Assembly: GCA_035690865.1 (NCBI GenBank)
Contig: DASSKE010000001.1
Span: forward strand, 62,001-126,000
From: CAMLQK01 sp035690865
Lineage (GTDB): Bacteria; Patescibacteriota; Saccharimonadia; Saccharimonadales; UBA4665
DNA length: 64,000 nucleotides
Direction of reading: 5' to 3'
Position numbers and translations under genes: made by a program. Under the pieces are notes generated by a model. The model saw nothing but the letters and a program-made list of their open reading frames with translations. It was not told where the DNA came from and did not search any database. Within the stretch, counting starts at the first letter, position 1, and the number at the start of each line of letters is the position of its first letter. Shown here in pieces: positions 41,990 to 49,524 of this stretch.

Positions 41990-42842
41990 GCCCCTCCTTT
42001 GCCTGCTCCGCAGCAAAGACTACTTGATTTGCTTTTATCCAGTTCTCAACCGTGCCACTATCGAGGTATTGGCCCTCGGCTGGCAATACATAGGTGCGAT
42101 TGCCCGCCTCCACATAGGCATTCAAGGCATCTGTAATATAATACTCCCCCTTACCCGTGTGTTGCTGAATGGACTGCTCAAGATAGGTAAAGAAACGGGC
42201 TTCAAAAAGATATTTACTGATGTTAATCAGGTTGCTCTCGGCCTCTTCGGGTCGAGGCTTTTCCTGGATATGACTGAAGATATTTGCACCATCGACTTCT
42301 TTCATAGCAATAACGCCATAGCTACTGACCTGCGAGGGGTCAACTTCGGCTGCCAAAAGCGCCGAACCGCCATCCGTCGCTACCGTGGCCATAAGACGTG
42401 CCGCTTCAGATTGGCCGTCGGTGCGAAAGATAAAGTCATCACCCATAAGCACCAGCACATGCTCGCCGGGCTCCACATACTCGCGACATAGCCATACCGG
42501 GATAGAAGTACCATATAAAGCATTCGGTGATGTATCTTGCGTAACAAAATGAAAACGCACATCTTGAGGCGGCTGCACCAAGGGAATGAGCGCTTCTTTG
42601 CCGTTAGTACGCAGATACGCCTCAACGCGAGGCTTTTGCTGATAGTAGTCGTGTAGCTGCGTTGATTCTTCGCTTACCACAAAATAGATATCAGTAATTC
42701 CCGCCTTAACACAATCTTCAACCACATAGTCGATAACCGGTCGGTTGACAATAGGCAGCATGCATTTTTCGATTGTTTTAGTAACCGGAAAACGCCTGGT
42801 TCCGTAACCTGCAACAGGGATAATAGCTTTAGTACAGCGCAA
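41979..42842 (-). CDS. galU: UTP-glucose-1-phosphate uridylyltransferase
   Basis: GalU makes UDP-glucose from UTP and glucose-1-phosphate. The nucleotide-binding start is AIIPVAGYGTRRFPVTKTIEKCMLPI, followed by the acidic metal site in VLVLMGDDFIF and EKPRPEEAESN. At 287 aa it is normal length. The start is TTG at 42842, with GAGG 7-8 bases upstream. Its product could feed the glycosyltransferases at 5287-8038. A related sugar nucleotidyltransferase cannot be excluded. Confidence 0.88.
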   Translation of the reverse strand: MRCTKAIIPVAGYGTRRFPVTKTIEKCMLPIVNRPVIDYVVEDCVKAGITDIYFVVSEESTQLHDYYQQKPRVEAYLRTNGKEALIPLVQPPQDVRFHFVTQDTSPNALYGTSIPVWLCREYVEPGEHVLVLMGDDFIFRTDGQSEAARLMATVATDGGSALLAAEVDPSQVSSYGVIAMKEVDGANIFSHIQEKPRPEEAESNLINISKYLFEARFFTYLEQSIQQHTGKGEYYITDALNAYVEAGNRTYVLPAEGQYLDSGTVENWIKANQVVFAAEQAKEGHGS

Positions 42843-42901
42843 GGCTAAACCTCATAATTACCTTATTATGGTAGCACGTTTAGGGCATTTAAGCCCACGT
42901 T

Positions 42902-43387
42902 TTACAGAGGTTTATACGGCACATGGCACATACCAATACCTGTGCGCTGGGTAAACTTTTGATGATACGCTTCGGCCTTATAAAATGGTCCAGCTGGCGA
43001 TATCTCTGTTACGACCGGTTTATCGTGATTTGCTTGAGCTTCCTGACGAATGGCTTTAGCACTTGCTTCTTGCGCTTCATCAAAAAAGAAAATGGCAGAG
43101 CGATACTGATCGCCCACATCAGGGCCTTGGCGATTAAGCTGGGTGGGGTCATGCATTCTAAAAAACTGCTTCAGAAGCGTAATATAGGTAACTTTTTGCG
43201 GATTGAATTCTATTAAAAGCGCCTCAGCGTGCCCCGTAGTATGGCTGCATACTTCGTCGTATGTGGGATTCTTGGTAGTGCCGCCGGTGTAGCCAACCGT
43301 TGTGGTTACAACGCCTGGTATCTGGTCAAAATAATATTGCACGCCCCAAAAGCAGCCAGCGGCAAAAAGGGCTTTTTGCGTTCTCAT
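42902..43387 (-). CDS. msrA: Peptide methionine sulfoxide reductase MsrA
   Basis: MsrA repairs methionine-S-sulfoxide in proteins. The catalytic Cys lies in FAAGCFWGVQYYFDQIPGV (C12), followed by TVGYTGGTTKNPTYDEVCSHTTGHAEAL, both diagnostic. The 161 aa length is normal; a Cys near the C-terminus (GIGMCHVPYKP) may resolve the disulfide. Extended -10 TGC-TATGGT ends 6 bases before the ATG, so the mRNA is leaderless. A CRP-like palindrome (43413-43428) overlaps its upstream promoter region. Confidence 0.95.
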   Translation of the reverse strand: MRTQKALFAAGCFWGVQYYFDQIPGVVTTTVGYTGGTTKNPTYDEVCSHTTGHAEALLIEFNPQKVTYITLLKQFFRMHDPTQLNRQGPDVGDQYRSAIFFFDEAQEASAKAIRQEAQANHDKPVVTEISPAGPFYKAEAYHQKFTQRTGIGMCHVPYKPL

Positions 43388-43393
43388 GCTTTA

Positions 43394-43402
43394 ACCATAG
43401 CA
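43394..43402 (-). promoter_or_regulatory. Extended -10 giving a leaderless msrA mRNA
   Basis: Minus strand TGC-TATGGT with TAAAGC between it and the ATG at 43387. The -35 position falls in an AT run next to the palindrome at 43413-43428. Confidence 0.55.
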
Positions 43403-43412
43403 CAAGCATAAG

Positions 43413-43428
43413 CGTGATATATATCACA
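43413..43428. promoter_or_regulatory. CRP-like palindrome between msrA and the gene at 43482
   Basis: CGTGA-TATATA-TCACA is one base away from the CRP consensus TGTGA-N6-TCACA. It lies about 12 bases upstream of the msrA -10 and could also influence the divergent gene. A similar perfect palindrome is at 47294-47309. Confidence 0.45.
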
Positions 43429-43481
43429 ATTTGTTTGCGTTTCTTCCCGTACATGGTATAAATAGTTCACCATAATTTATC

Positions 43482-44273
43482 ATGTCAGAGAATATGCACG
43501 ATCTACCACTTATAGTCCCCGCTGAGTATCTAGGCACACCAGAAGATATGCAAGCAAAACGCCTACAAAGAGCTCCTGCCCAAGTGGTCGCAGCTCTTTC
43601 TGCCGATCCTCTCGTACTTCGCGCCCACCACCTTGTAAGTTTTGCCGGAGAAACGTATGCGCATCCTGATCTTACGGCCGAAGCACATATTCAAGCTTTT
43701 AAGGCGGACGCTTTTGCTGACCCTGATGCCGCCAAAAGCCCGCTACCAGGCGAAGGCCTTTTGTCGCGCCAACAGTATGCCAGAGATGTGGTCGGCAATA
43801 GCCCAGAAGATGCCTACAGGACACAGTCTGGTGTAGCCGCTCTTTTGGGACACATCGGGCTCATGGAAGATGGCGCAGCGGTTACAGTTGCTATTCGCGA
43901 ACGAGACGCAGTCTGTCATTCTTGTGTGATTGGCAACCACTGCACCGATCCCTTAACAAACGACGAAAGCGACATCTCTGCCCTTCACGTTGCTGAAGAT
44001 ATTGTCACTTTTATAGAGACAGACGAAATGCCAGCTAATAAGAACCCTTGGGGGCGGGATCCTCTCACTTTTAACGCCCGTCAGCTTCGGGGGACCCTGT
44101 TCTTTCTAGGAAGGCTCAGCCAAGAAACAGCATACAACCCCAAATCCCTTGTCTCCTTTTTGCACGGCTGCCAAACGGCCGGATTTCATGCTCTTGCGTC
44201 GTTTAAAAGCGACGCCAAAGCCATAAGGCAAGAAATTATACGAGGCGTCCCTGGGATAACCAAACCCCTATAA
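43482..44273 (+). CDS. Hypothetical protein with HH and Cys-rich motif (DUF1284-like)
   Basis: The 263 aa protein has LRAHHLVSFAGETYAHPDL (about residues 47-65) and, later, VTVAIRERDAVCHSCVIGNHC (about 132-152). An early His-His followed by a CxxC plus another Cys after a charged segment resembles the DUF1284 family, thought to bind metal or iron-sulfur, but the match is by pattern only. The C-terminus is helical with SLVSFLHGCQTAGFHALASF. TATAAA at 43457-43462 may be its -10. It is divergent from msrA, and a redox or metal role would fit that neighbour. Confidence 0.5.
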   Translation: MSENMHDLPLIVPAEYLGTPEDMQAKRLQRAPAQVVAALSADPLVLRAHHLVSFAGETYAHPDLTAEAHIQAFKADAFADPDAAKSPLPGEGLLSRQQYARDVVGNSPEDAYRTQSGVAALLGHIGLMEDGAAVTVAIRERDAVCHSCVIGNHCTDPLTNDESDISALHVAEDIVTFIETDEMPANKNPWGRDPLTFNARQLRGTLFFLGRLSQETAYNPKSLVSFLHGCQTAGFHALASFKSDAKAIRQEIIRGVPGITKPL

Positions 44274-44298
44274 AGCTATTGCTTTTTTGCTGCAAATA

Positions 44299-44327
44299 TT
44301 GACTAATATAACAGATGGGTGTACAAT
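44299..44327 (+). promoter_or_regulatory. Promoter of the LPXTG protein gene, with a leader hairpin
   Basis: TTGACT (44299-44304), 17-base spacer, TACAAT (44322-44327). The leader of about 54 bases contains CTCAC-(12)-GTGAG (about 44348-44370) just before GAAGGAG, a hairpin that could stabilise the mRNA or gate ribosome access. Confidence 0.75.
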
Positions 44328-44387
44328 ACAAGGGTAAATAAGAGAGCCTCACCCGGTCTTCCCCGTGAGACGAAGGAGTAAATACCT

Positions 44388-45092
44388 ATGGGTACTATTA
44401 AGGCATTGGCCATTTCTGGCCTCACCCTTGCCACTGTAATTGGCATGAGCATTGCACCTGCTACTGCCTCTGCATGGCACCCCGAAGGCAAGATTGTTAA
44501 AAAGGTACAGAACGTTACCGCCAAAAGCGAACTTTCTGACGCTAACAGCGAGAGCGACGCTGTAGCAGCTAAGCCTGGCGACATTCTTACCTACGTTATC
44601 ACCGTAAGTAATGCCCAAACCAACGACGACGGCAAGAACGACATGACCAACACGGTTATGACCGACACATTGCCTGCTGGCGTTGAGCTGGTTAGCAACG
44701 CAAGTCAGCGCACCATTACCGAGAACCTCGGTACCATTAAGCCAAAACAGAGTGTTACCAAGCAGTACCAAGTTAAAGTTACTGCCGACAAAGACATGGT
44801 TATTACCAACAAAGCTTGCTTTACTGGTAACACCGCTGTAAACGACAACCCGCAGAGTGGTTGTGAAGAAGCCGTTGTAAAGGTAACTGTTCCTGCTCCT
44901 GAGCAGCCAGAAACCCCTGCACCTACAACCCCTGAGACCCCTAAGACCCCGGAGACTCCTAAAACTGAGACTCCTGCCCCAGCCGCTCCTGAGCAGCCAC
45001 TTCCTAGCACTGGTCCTGCTGGCGCCCTCACCCTCGCCTTCATCGCGAGCCTTGGCGGCTACCTTTTCTACCTGAAGCGCTTCGCTAAATAG
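44388..45092 (+). CDS. LPXTG-anchored surface protein with DUF11-like domain
   Basis: The 234 aa protein has a signal peptide (about 1-29, ending ATASA), a beta-rich DUF11-like adhesive domain (about 45-165) with GDILTYVITVSNAQ and DTLPAGVELVSNAS, a Pro/Thr stalk of Pro-Glu-Thr-Pro repeats (about 170-203), and a sorting signal LPSTG followed by a hydrophobic helix and YLKRFAK. It should be exported and linked to peptidoglycan by a sortase, which is not in this window. Two cysteines in the domain may form a disulfide. A strong promoter and a Shine-Dalgarno site (GAAGGAG) suggest abundant expression. Confidence 0.88.
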   Translation: MGTIKALAISGLTLATVIGMSIAPATASAWHPEGKIVKKVQNVTAKSELSDANSESDAVAAKPGDILTYVITVSNAQTNDDGKNDMTNTVMTDTLPAGVELVSNASQRTITENLGTIKPKQSVTKQYQVKVTADKDMVITNKACFTGNTAVNDNPQSGCEEAVVKVTVPAPEQPETPAPTTPETPKTPETPKTETPAPAAPEQPLPSTGPAGALTLAFIASLGGYLFYLKRFAK

Positions 45093-45108
45093 TACTTCTG
45101 CGTAGAAC

Positions 45109-45140
45109 AAAATACCTCCCAACTAACCGGGAGGTATTTT
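45109..45140. terminator. Bidirectional terminator between the LPXTG gene and mscS
   Basis: AAAATACCTCCC and GGGAGGTATTTT form a 12-base stem with an 8-base loop, with a T run on the plus side and an A run on the other. Its right arm reaches the mscS stop codon. Confidence 0.88.
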
Positions 45141-46033
45141 TATTTGCGTTTGGCGGAAGCTGCATGCTTGTGGCTCTTGTGAGCATAAGCAGCGGTATCA
45201 ACAACCACATGTGGGTACGGAATGGTGATATTTGCTTTATTAAAGGCCGTTAGTATGCGGCGACGGAACTCACCAGCCACATCCCACTGCATGCCGGCAA
45301 CAACTTCACCCAGTGCTTTTACAGAGATAGCAGAGTCCAAAAAGCTATCAACACGCAAGAACTCAATTGGTTTGGTAATATGCACGCCCCACTCTTCATC
45401 TGTGCTCATTTCGTGGCCAACTTCGTTAACAATTGCGCGCACTTTATCAACATCGGCCTCATAACTAACCGGAATATCAATATTAACGTTAGCAAAACGG
45501 AAGGTCATGTTGGTAATGACACTTGCCGAGCCATTAGGCACAATGTGCAAACGGCCATCAAGGTCGCGCAGCTTGGTTATGCGGATGGTAATATCCTCGA
45601 CAACACCCGAAACACTTGTTCCGGCAGCATTAAGGGTAACGATGTCACCCACTCGCATCTGATTCTCCATAATAATAAATAGGCCAGCAAGAAAATCTTT
45701 TATAGCTCCCTGGGCGCCGAGGCTTACGATCAACCCAATCAATCCTGCCCCTGTGGCCAAGCCCGCGAGATTAATGTGCAGTTCAACCAGAATTACAATA
45801 ATCGTTATGATCCAGATAATAACTCCGGCGAGCGTATGAAAGATACCGGCGAGCGTATCTTCGCGCTTACGTTCCTCTTCTTTATTGGCATAGCGATGGT
45901 ACCGAACTGCTTTGCGTACCACTCTATCCGTAAAATGCCGTGCGATCAGCTGGGCGATAAAAGCTATCAAAATGGTTACGAGAATCTTGATAAATGTATT
46001 GTGTAATAAATCCTGAGCCTGTTGCATATCCAT
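45140..46033 (-). CDS. mscS: Small-conductance mechanosensitive channel
   Basis: The 297 aa protein has three membrane helices, the third and pore-lining one being LATGAGLIGLIVSLGAQGAIKDFLAGLFII, followed by the beta domain start NQMRVGDIVTLNAAGTSVSGVVEDITIR and RDLDGRLHIVPNGSA. These are MscS signatures. A charged Lys/His-rich tail of about 20 residues ends the protein. It should open under membrane tension to release solutes and is convergent with the LPXTG gene. Confidence 0.92.
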   Translation of the reverse strand: MDMQQAQDLLHNTFIKILVTILIAFIAQLIARHFTDRVVRKAVRYHRYANKEEERKREDTLAGIFHTLAGVIIWIITIIVILVELHINLAGLATGAGLIGLIVSLGAQGAIKDFLAGLFIIMENQMRVGDIVTLNAAGTSVSGVVEDITIRITKLRDLDGRLHIVPNGSASVITNMTFRFANVNIDIPVSYEADVDKVRAIVNEVGHEMSTDEEWGVHITKPIEFLRVDSFLDSAISVKALGEVVAGMQWDVAGEFRRRILTAFNKANITIPYPHVVVDTAAYAHKSHKHAASAKRK

Positions 46034-46080
46034 ACTTCTACCTTAACCTCTTATATACATAACTGCAATGCCTGTTACGG

Positions 46081-47097
46081 CTATGCTTTGGCAAAAATGG
46101 CCGCATTTGCAGGATAAGATACACCATCCATCCGCGTAATATTAAGAGTATATTTGCCTAATACCGTAAAACCATCTGACACTTTATCAATAAGACTAAA
46201 AGCCGGTGTCTTGTCATGGGAAACCGTATTAAAGCCACGTACGACAAAGAGGCCCTTGGGTATGAGCAGCTCATGGATATGGCTAATGGCCGCCCTTTGA
46301 GCATCGTCGTCCATAGACGGAAGGTCATTATCAACAATTGCCGCCTCAAATCCCTGCTGGTACTGTGGGATAGTCGTCAACTGCTCCAGCACCGTCGTAT
46401 TCTCATCTTCTATACAATAGGTATTCTCCACGCTCAATCCCGCAGCTATTCCGGCATTCACCCGTGACGCGAATGGCGAAGAGTGTAGAATAACGGCTTC
46501 GTGCCACATCCGATTGCCCATTTCATTAATGCGCTGTATGCCCGTTCTAACGCCAGCCCCCCACTCTAATACTCTCGAGGGATTGCCAATAGGCATAGGA
46601 ATATGAGCTGCACGAGGCATAACCAGCTCACGGGCACGACTCGCCACTTCAACACTCAAGGCGCCTGGTGTAAGGCGTACGGCGTCCAGCAAACGCGTGT
46701 TCCGTAATAGAAGTTGCACAAGCTCGCTCGCCACAACCTCCCATACATAATTACGATTTGCGTCATCGAGGTTCGGCAGATTCTTATTTGCTGCCTTGAT
46801 AAGCTCAGACTCAGCGAGCCCCTCCTCGGGTATTAGCTGGCGGTATCGTGTCTTAAAAAGAGTCGAGATTCCTAACGAACCACCCACCTGTGTTGCAAGG
46901 GAGCGATGGCGCATATCTATCTGTTGGTCGCCCGTTTGTGGCGTAAAGTACAGGTCACCCGGAGCGAGAGCCATTGCCAAAGCCTGCGTGCGATCTGCTG
47001 GATATAATATTTGCGTATCTGGCACGCCTAAAATACGTCCACAGATATCTACCGATGCGAGATTTGCTTCGCTTGACCGTCCAGACACAGGATACAT
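46081..47097 (-). CDS. Hypothetical protein with methyltransferase-like C-terminal domain
   Basis: The 338 aa protein has an N-terminal helical half (1-165) without known motifs. The C-terminal half resembles a SAM methyltransferase fold: RVLEWGAGVRTGIQRINEMG as motif I (about 184-203), an acidic loop after the second strand (YCIEDENTTVLEQL), a motif IV-like AAIVDNDLPSMDDD, and LIPKGLFVVRGFN. The glycine pattern is not ideal, so catalysis is uncertain. AGGAGGGG precedes the ATG. It lies 26 bases after a small membrane protein gene. Confidence 0.5.
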   Translation of the reverse strand: MYPVSGRSSEANLASVDICGRILGVPDTQILYPADRTQALAMALAPGDLYFTPQTGDQQIDMRHRSLATQVGGSLGISTLFKTRYRQLIPEEGLAESELIKAANKNLPNLDDANRNYVWEVVASELVQLLLRNTRLLDAVRLTPGALSVEVASRARELVMPRAAHIPMPIGNPSRVLEWGAGVRTGIQRINEMGNRMWHEAVILHSSPFASRVNAGIAAGLSVENTYCIEDENTTVLEQLTTIPQYQQGFEAAIVDNDLPSMDDDAQRAAISHIHELLIPKGLFVVRGFNTVSHDKTPAFSLIDKVSDGFTVLGKYTLNITRMDGVSYPANAAIFAKA

Positions 47098-47123
47098 ATT
47101 CCCCTCCTATTTGTAGCTGCTCT

Positions 47124-47243
47124 TTAGGCAAAGAGCTCAGAAATTGCACAGACAAATACGAACATACAGATCGATGACAGTATAATGAGCGTGGCTTTAT
47201 GGAATTGCCGTAACTCATCTTCCACCTTCTTCCTACGCGGCAT
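47124..47243 (-). CDS. 39-residue single-membrane-span protein
   Basis: The peptide is MPRRKKVEDELRQFHKAT followed by a hydrophobic helix (about residues 19-36) and a short end. The positively charged N-terminus favours an N-in orientation. GGAG lies 5-6 bases before the ATG at 47243; an ATG at 47255 is an alternative. It sits between lysS and the methyltransferase-like gene on the same strand. It may be a membrane microprotein; function unknown. Confidence 0.45.
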   Translation of the reverse strand: MPRRKKVEDELRQFHKATLIILSSICMFVFVCAISELFA

Positions 47244-47288
47244 TGGTGCTCCCATAGTAGCTACTACTGTAGCAATATCTAGAGGTTT

Positions 47289-47314
47289 GTACCTGTGATT
47301 ATTATCACAGGTAC
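47289..47314. promoter_or_regulatory. Perfect 26-base palindrome containing a CRP-consensus site
   Basis: GTACCTGTGAT-TATT-ATCACAGGTAC is an uninterrupted inverted repeat. Its centre TGTGA-TTATTA-TCACA (47294-47309) is an exact match to the CRP consensus. It lies 4 bases after the lysS stop and about 46 bases before the small membrane protein gene, so it could be an operator for that gene or a lysS terminator stem without a U tract. Confidence 0.5.
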
Positions 47315-47317
47315 TTC

Positions 47318-48862
47318 TTACTTCTGAAGAGAAAGACGATCTATCAGCCAATCACGAGGCAAAAGACTGAGGAACCAACCTGCCCGCGGACCGGAGTTTT
47401 TGCCGATAAGTACTTGATAAAGCGTTTGGAACATTTCTTTTGGTGCCAAGCCGAGCGTGTCTTTAAAGCTGTAAATGGCATCATGGAACCAGGCACCGTC
47501 GGCATCAGTAGGCGCCTCAGCAACTTTTTTTGCCAGCTCACGCAAGAACGTCTGCTGCTGCTCGGTAAATTCGCCGGCATCAAGATTCTCGCGAAGCGAG
47601 AACTTTACTTCTTCGGGGGCCTGAGAGTCGAGCCACGCATCAATAAATGCCAGTTCGCGTTTGATAATCTCTGCATCTTCTTGAGCGGTCTGTGCATGTT
47701 CGGTGCGCTTGATAACGTCCAGCGTCCGCTCCACATCGCGCAGTGACGCCTGATAGCTGGCCACGAGGTGCGAAAAAGGCACACGGCTCACAACACGCTG
47801 GTCTGTGTTGCGTCCATATTCGCATATGTAAAGGAGCTGTTTCTCTGAGTCTGTCTTTTCGGCATCCGGTTTTGCCGCCAAAGCCGCAAATTCATCCATC
47901 AACTGCATTAAACCGCCAACAGGGTCAAAGTGCAGCAACTTAGAGGCTGGCGCGCGCAGTACAAAAAAGCGCATAACTTCGGCCGGCATAATGTGTGCCG
48001 CCTGGATAGCGCTAAGGCCCGTCCCCTTGCTGGCGCTCATCTTTTTAGTGTCACCAACCATATTGATGAAATCGTATGGCACTGGAAGCGGCGGCTCGGC
48101 CTTAAAGACATCATGCATAAGCTGCACGCCTGTGTCGTACGAGCTTCCCGCAGATGAGTGGTCGCGGCCAAATGGCTCAACATGAACATTCTGCATCCAC
48201 CAATGAGTCGGCCAATCGAGCCGCCAATCGAGCTTTACTTGACCTGTAGCATAATTAGCCTCACCTTCAGCGCCATCAGCATCAGCGTAGCGAATAATCT
48301 TCCGGTCTGTGTCAATTCCCAAGAAGGTGCGGTTTTTAAACCGTCCGTTAACCAAGATCTGAATTGGCACCCAATCATCGGCAAGCTGACGAGTAGAAGC
48401 AGTCTGTATGGCATTGCGCACTGCTGGCAAATTGCTCATGACCTTTTCAATGGCTGCAACATCAAAGCCACTACGATACTTTTGATAGGAACGAATAAAT
48501 TCGACTTCAATGCCGAGCACCTTACAAACTTTTTGCAGATCAGCCAAGAAATAGTCAGCATATGATTGGTCCGAGCCGTCTGGCGCTGGTATATCACAAA
48601 GCGGCATGCCCAGGTACTTCTCAAATTCTGCAGGCACGTTATAGGGAATTTTACGCAACGCATCAAGGTCGTCAACAAAGTGAATATGACGAGCTTGGCG
48701 ACCACGGCGTTTTAGCTCCACGTATATCGCGTCAGGAGTCAGCACTTCACGCAAATGGCCCAGATGATAGGTGCCGGATGGTGCCGAACCAGACTCAATT
48801 AAAATCTCGCCGTCAGGATGGCGCGCAATAAGCTCGTCTACTATGTTGTTTAACCAATTCAT
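47318..48862 (-). CDS. lysS: Class I lysyl-tRNA synthetase
   Basis: The enzyme charges tRNA-Lys. Motifs show the class I Rossmann fold: the HIGH-equivalent is HLGH in ESGSAPSGTYHLGHLREVL (about residues 23-41) and the KMSKS-equivalent is KKMSASKGTG. The residues between (FVDDLDALRKIP) are typical of the archaeal/class I LysRS. At 514 aa it is full length. Most bacteria use the unrelated class II enzyme; the class I form is known in archaea, spirochaetes, alphaproteobacteria and CPR members. An extended -10 (TGG-TAAAAT) lies upstream. Confidence 0.95.
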   Translation of the reverse strand: MNWLNNIVDELIARHPDGEILIESGSAPSGTYHLGHLREVLTPDAIYVELKRRGRQARHIHFVDDLDALRKIPYNVPAEFEKYLGMPLCDIPAPDGSDQSYADYFLADLQKVCKVLGIEVEFIRSYQKYRSGFDVAAIEKVMSNLPAVRNAIQTASTRQLADDWVPIQILVNGRFKNRTFLGIDTDRKIIRYADADGAEGEANYATGQVKLDWRLDWPTHWWMQNVHVEPFGRDHSSAGSSYDTGVQLMHDVFKAEPPLPVPYDFINMVGDTKKMSASKGTGLSAIQAAHIMPAEVMRFFVLRAPASKLLHFDPVGGLMQLMDEFAALAAKPDAEKTDSEKQLLYICEYGRNTDQRVVSRVPFSHLVASYQASLRDVERTLDVIKRTEHAQTAQEDAEIIKRELAFIDAWLDSQAPEEVKFSLRENLDAGEFTEQQQTFLRELAKKVAEAPTDADGAWFHDAIYSFKDTLGLAPKEMFQTLYQVLIGKNSGPRAGWFLSLLPRDWLIDRLSLQK

Positions 48863-48925
48863 ATCTTTATAACCTTTATGTACATTTTACCATAATTTGG
48901 CGTCGTTAACACCTTATACTATATG

Positions 48926-48953
48926 AAAAAACTGCGGTTACCCGCAGCTTTTT
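48926..48953. terminator. Bidirectional intrinsic terminator after greA
   Basis: A6-CTGCGG-TTAC-CCGCAG-C-T5 forms a compact hairpin flanked by A and T runs. It ends greA on the minus strand and insulates lysS from it. Confidence 0.88.
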
Positions 48954-48975
48954 CATCTTTCTATGCTGATATCGT

Positions 48976-49443
48976 CTAGCTTATCTCTGCCACGATGTAT
49001 ACAGCGGTTTCTGCGGGGGTCTTGATTTCGACTTCGTCGCCGACTTTCTTGCCAAGAAGAGCCTGGCCGATTGGTGATTCGTCTGAGATGCGCCCGTTTA
49101 ATGGGTCTGCCTCAACCGTACCAACAATCTGGAACTGTTTGGATTTGCCCTTATCACCCTTATTCTTCAGTACAACGGTTGAACCAAGTACAACCTTGCC
49201 GCCACTTTTTGGCGTGTCGATAACCACTGCATTGGCTAAAATAGCCTCAATCTCTGAGATGCGGTTTTCGTTACGTTCTTGATCTTGGCGTGCTGCACTG
49301 TATTCCATGTTCTCGCTTAGGTCGCCAAACTCGCGCGCAGTCTTAATGCGCTCTGCGATTTCTGAGCGAAGGGCGATAAGCTCCTGGAGCTCTGCCTTTA
49401 ACTCGGCAACGCCCTGCGGGGTTAAGTGGAATTGTTTCTTCAT
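48976..49443 (-). CDS. greA: Transcription elongation factor GreA
   Basis: GreA rescues backtracked RNA polymerase by stimulating transcript cleavage. The N-terminal coiled coil carries LKAELQELIALRSEIAERIKTAREFGDLSENMEYSAARQDQ, including the acidic tip (DLSEN) that enters the polymerase channel. The C-terminal FKBP-like domain has VVLGSTVVLKN and SPIGQALLGKKVGDEVEIKTPA. The ATG at 49443 has AAGGAG at 8 bases; the frame is open further upstream without family support. The 155 aa length is normal. It has its own terminator downstream. Confidence 0.95.
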   Translation of the reverse strand: MKKQFHLTPQGVAELKAELQELIALRSEIAERIKTAREFGDLSENMEYSAARQDQERNENRISEIEAILANAVVIDTPKSGGKVVLGSTVVLKNKGDKGKSKQFQIVGTVEADPLNGRISDESPIGQALLGKKVGDEVEIKTPAETAVYIVAEIS

Positions 49444-49524
49444 GTAGGATTCTCCTTCCTTGTCTGCCCTTACCTGTCTCTCAGGCAACCGTAATTTCGG
49501 TACAAATTGCATCCATTATAGCAA

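Noticed and set aside
42860..42900. GGGC/GCCC hairpin after msrA as a terminator
   Set aside because: Four-base stem without a U tract; too weak to call.
44895..44995. Short DNA repeats in the LPXTG gene
   Set aside because: They encode the Pro-Glu-Thr-Pro stalk and are in frame; they are a protein-level repeat, not a CRISPR or mobile repeat.
44349..45122. Open frame of 257 codons opposite the LPXTG gene
   Set aside because: It is antisense to low-complexity Pro/Thr coding DNA, which leaves the other strand open by composition; its Gly/Arg-rich translation has no natural features.
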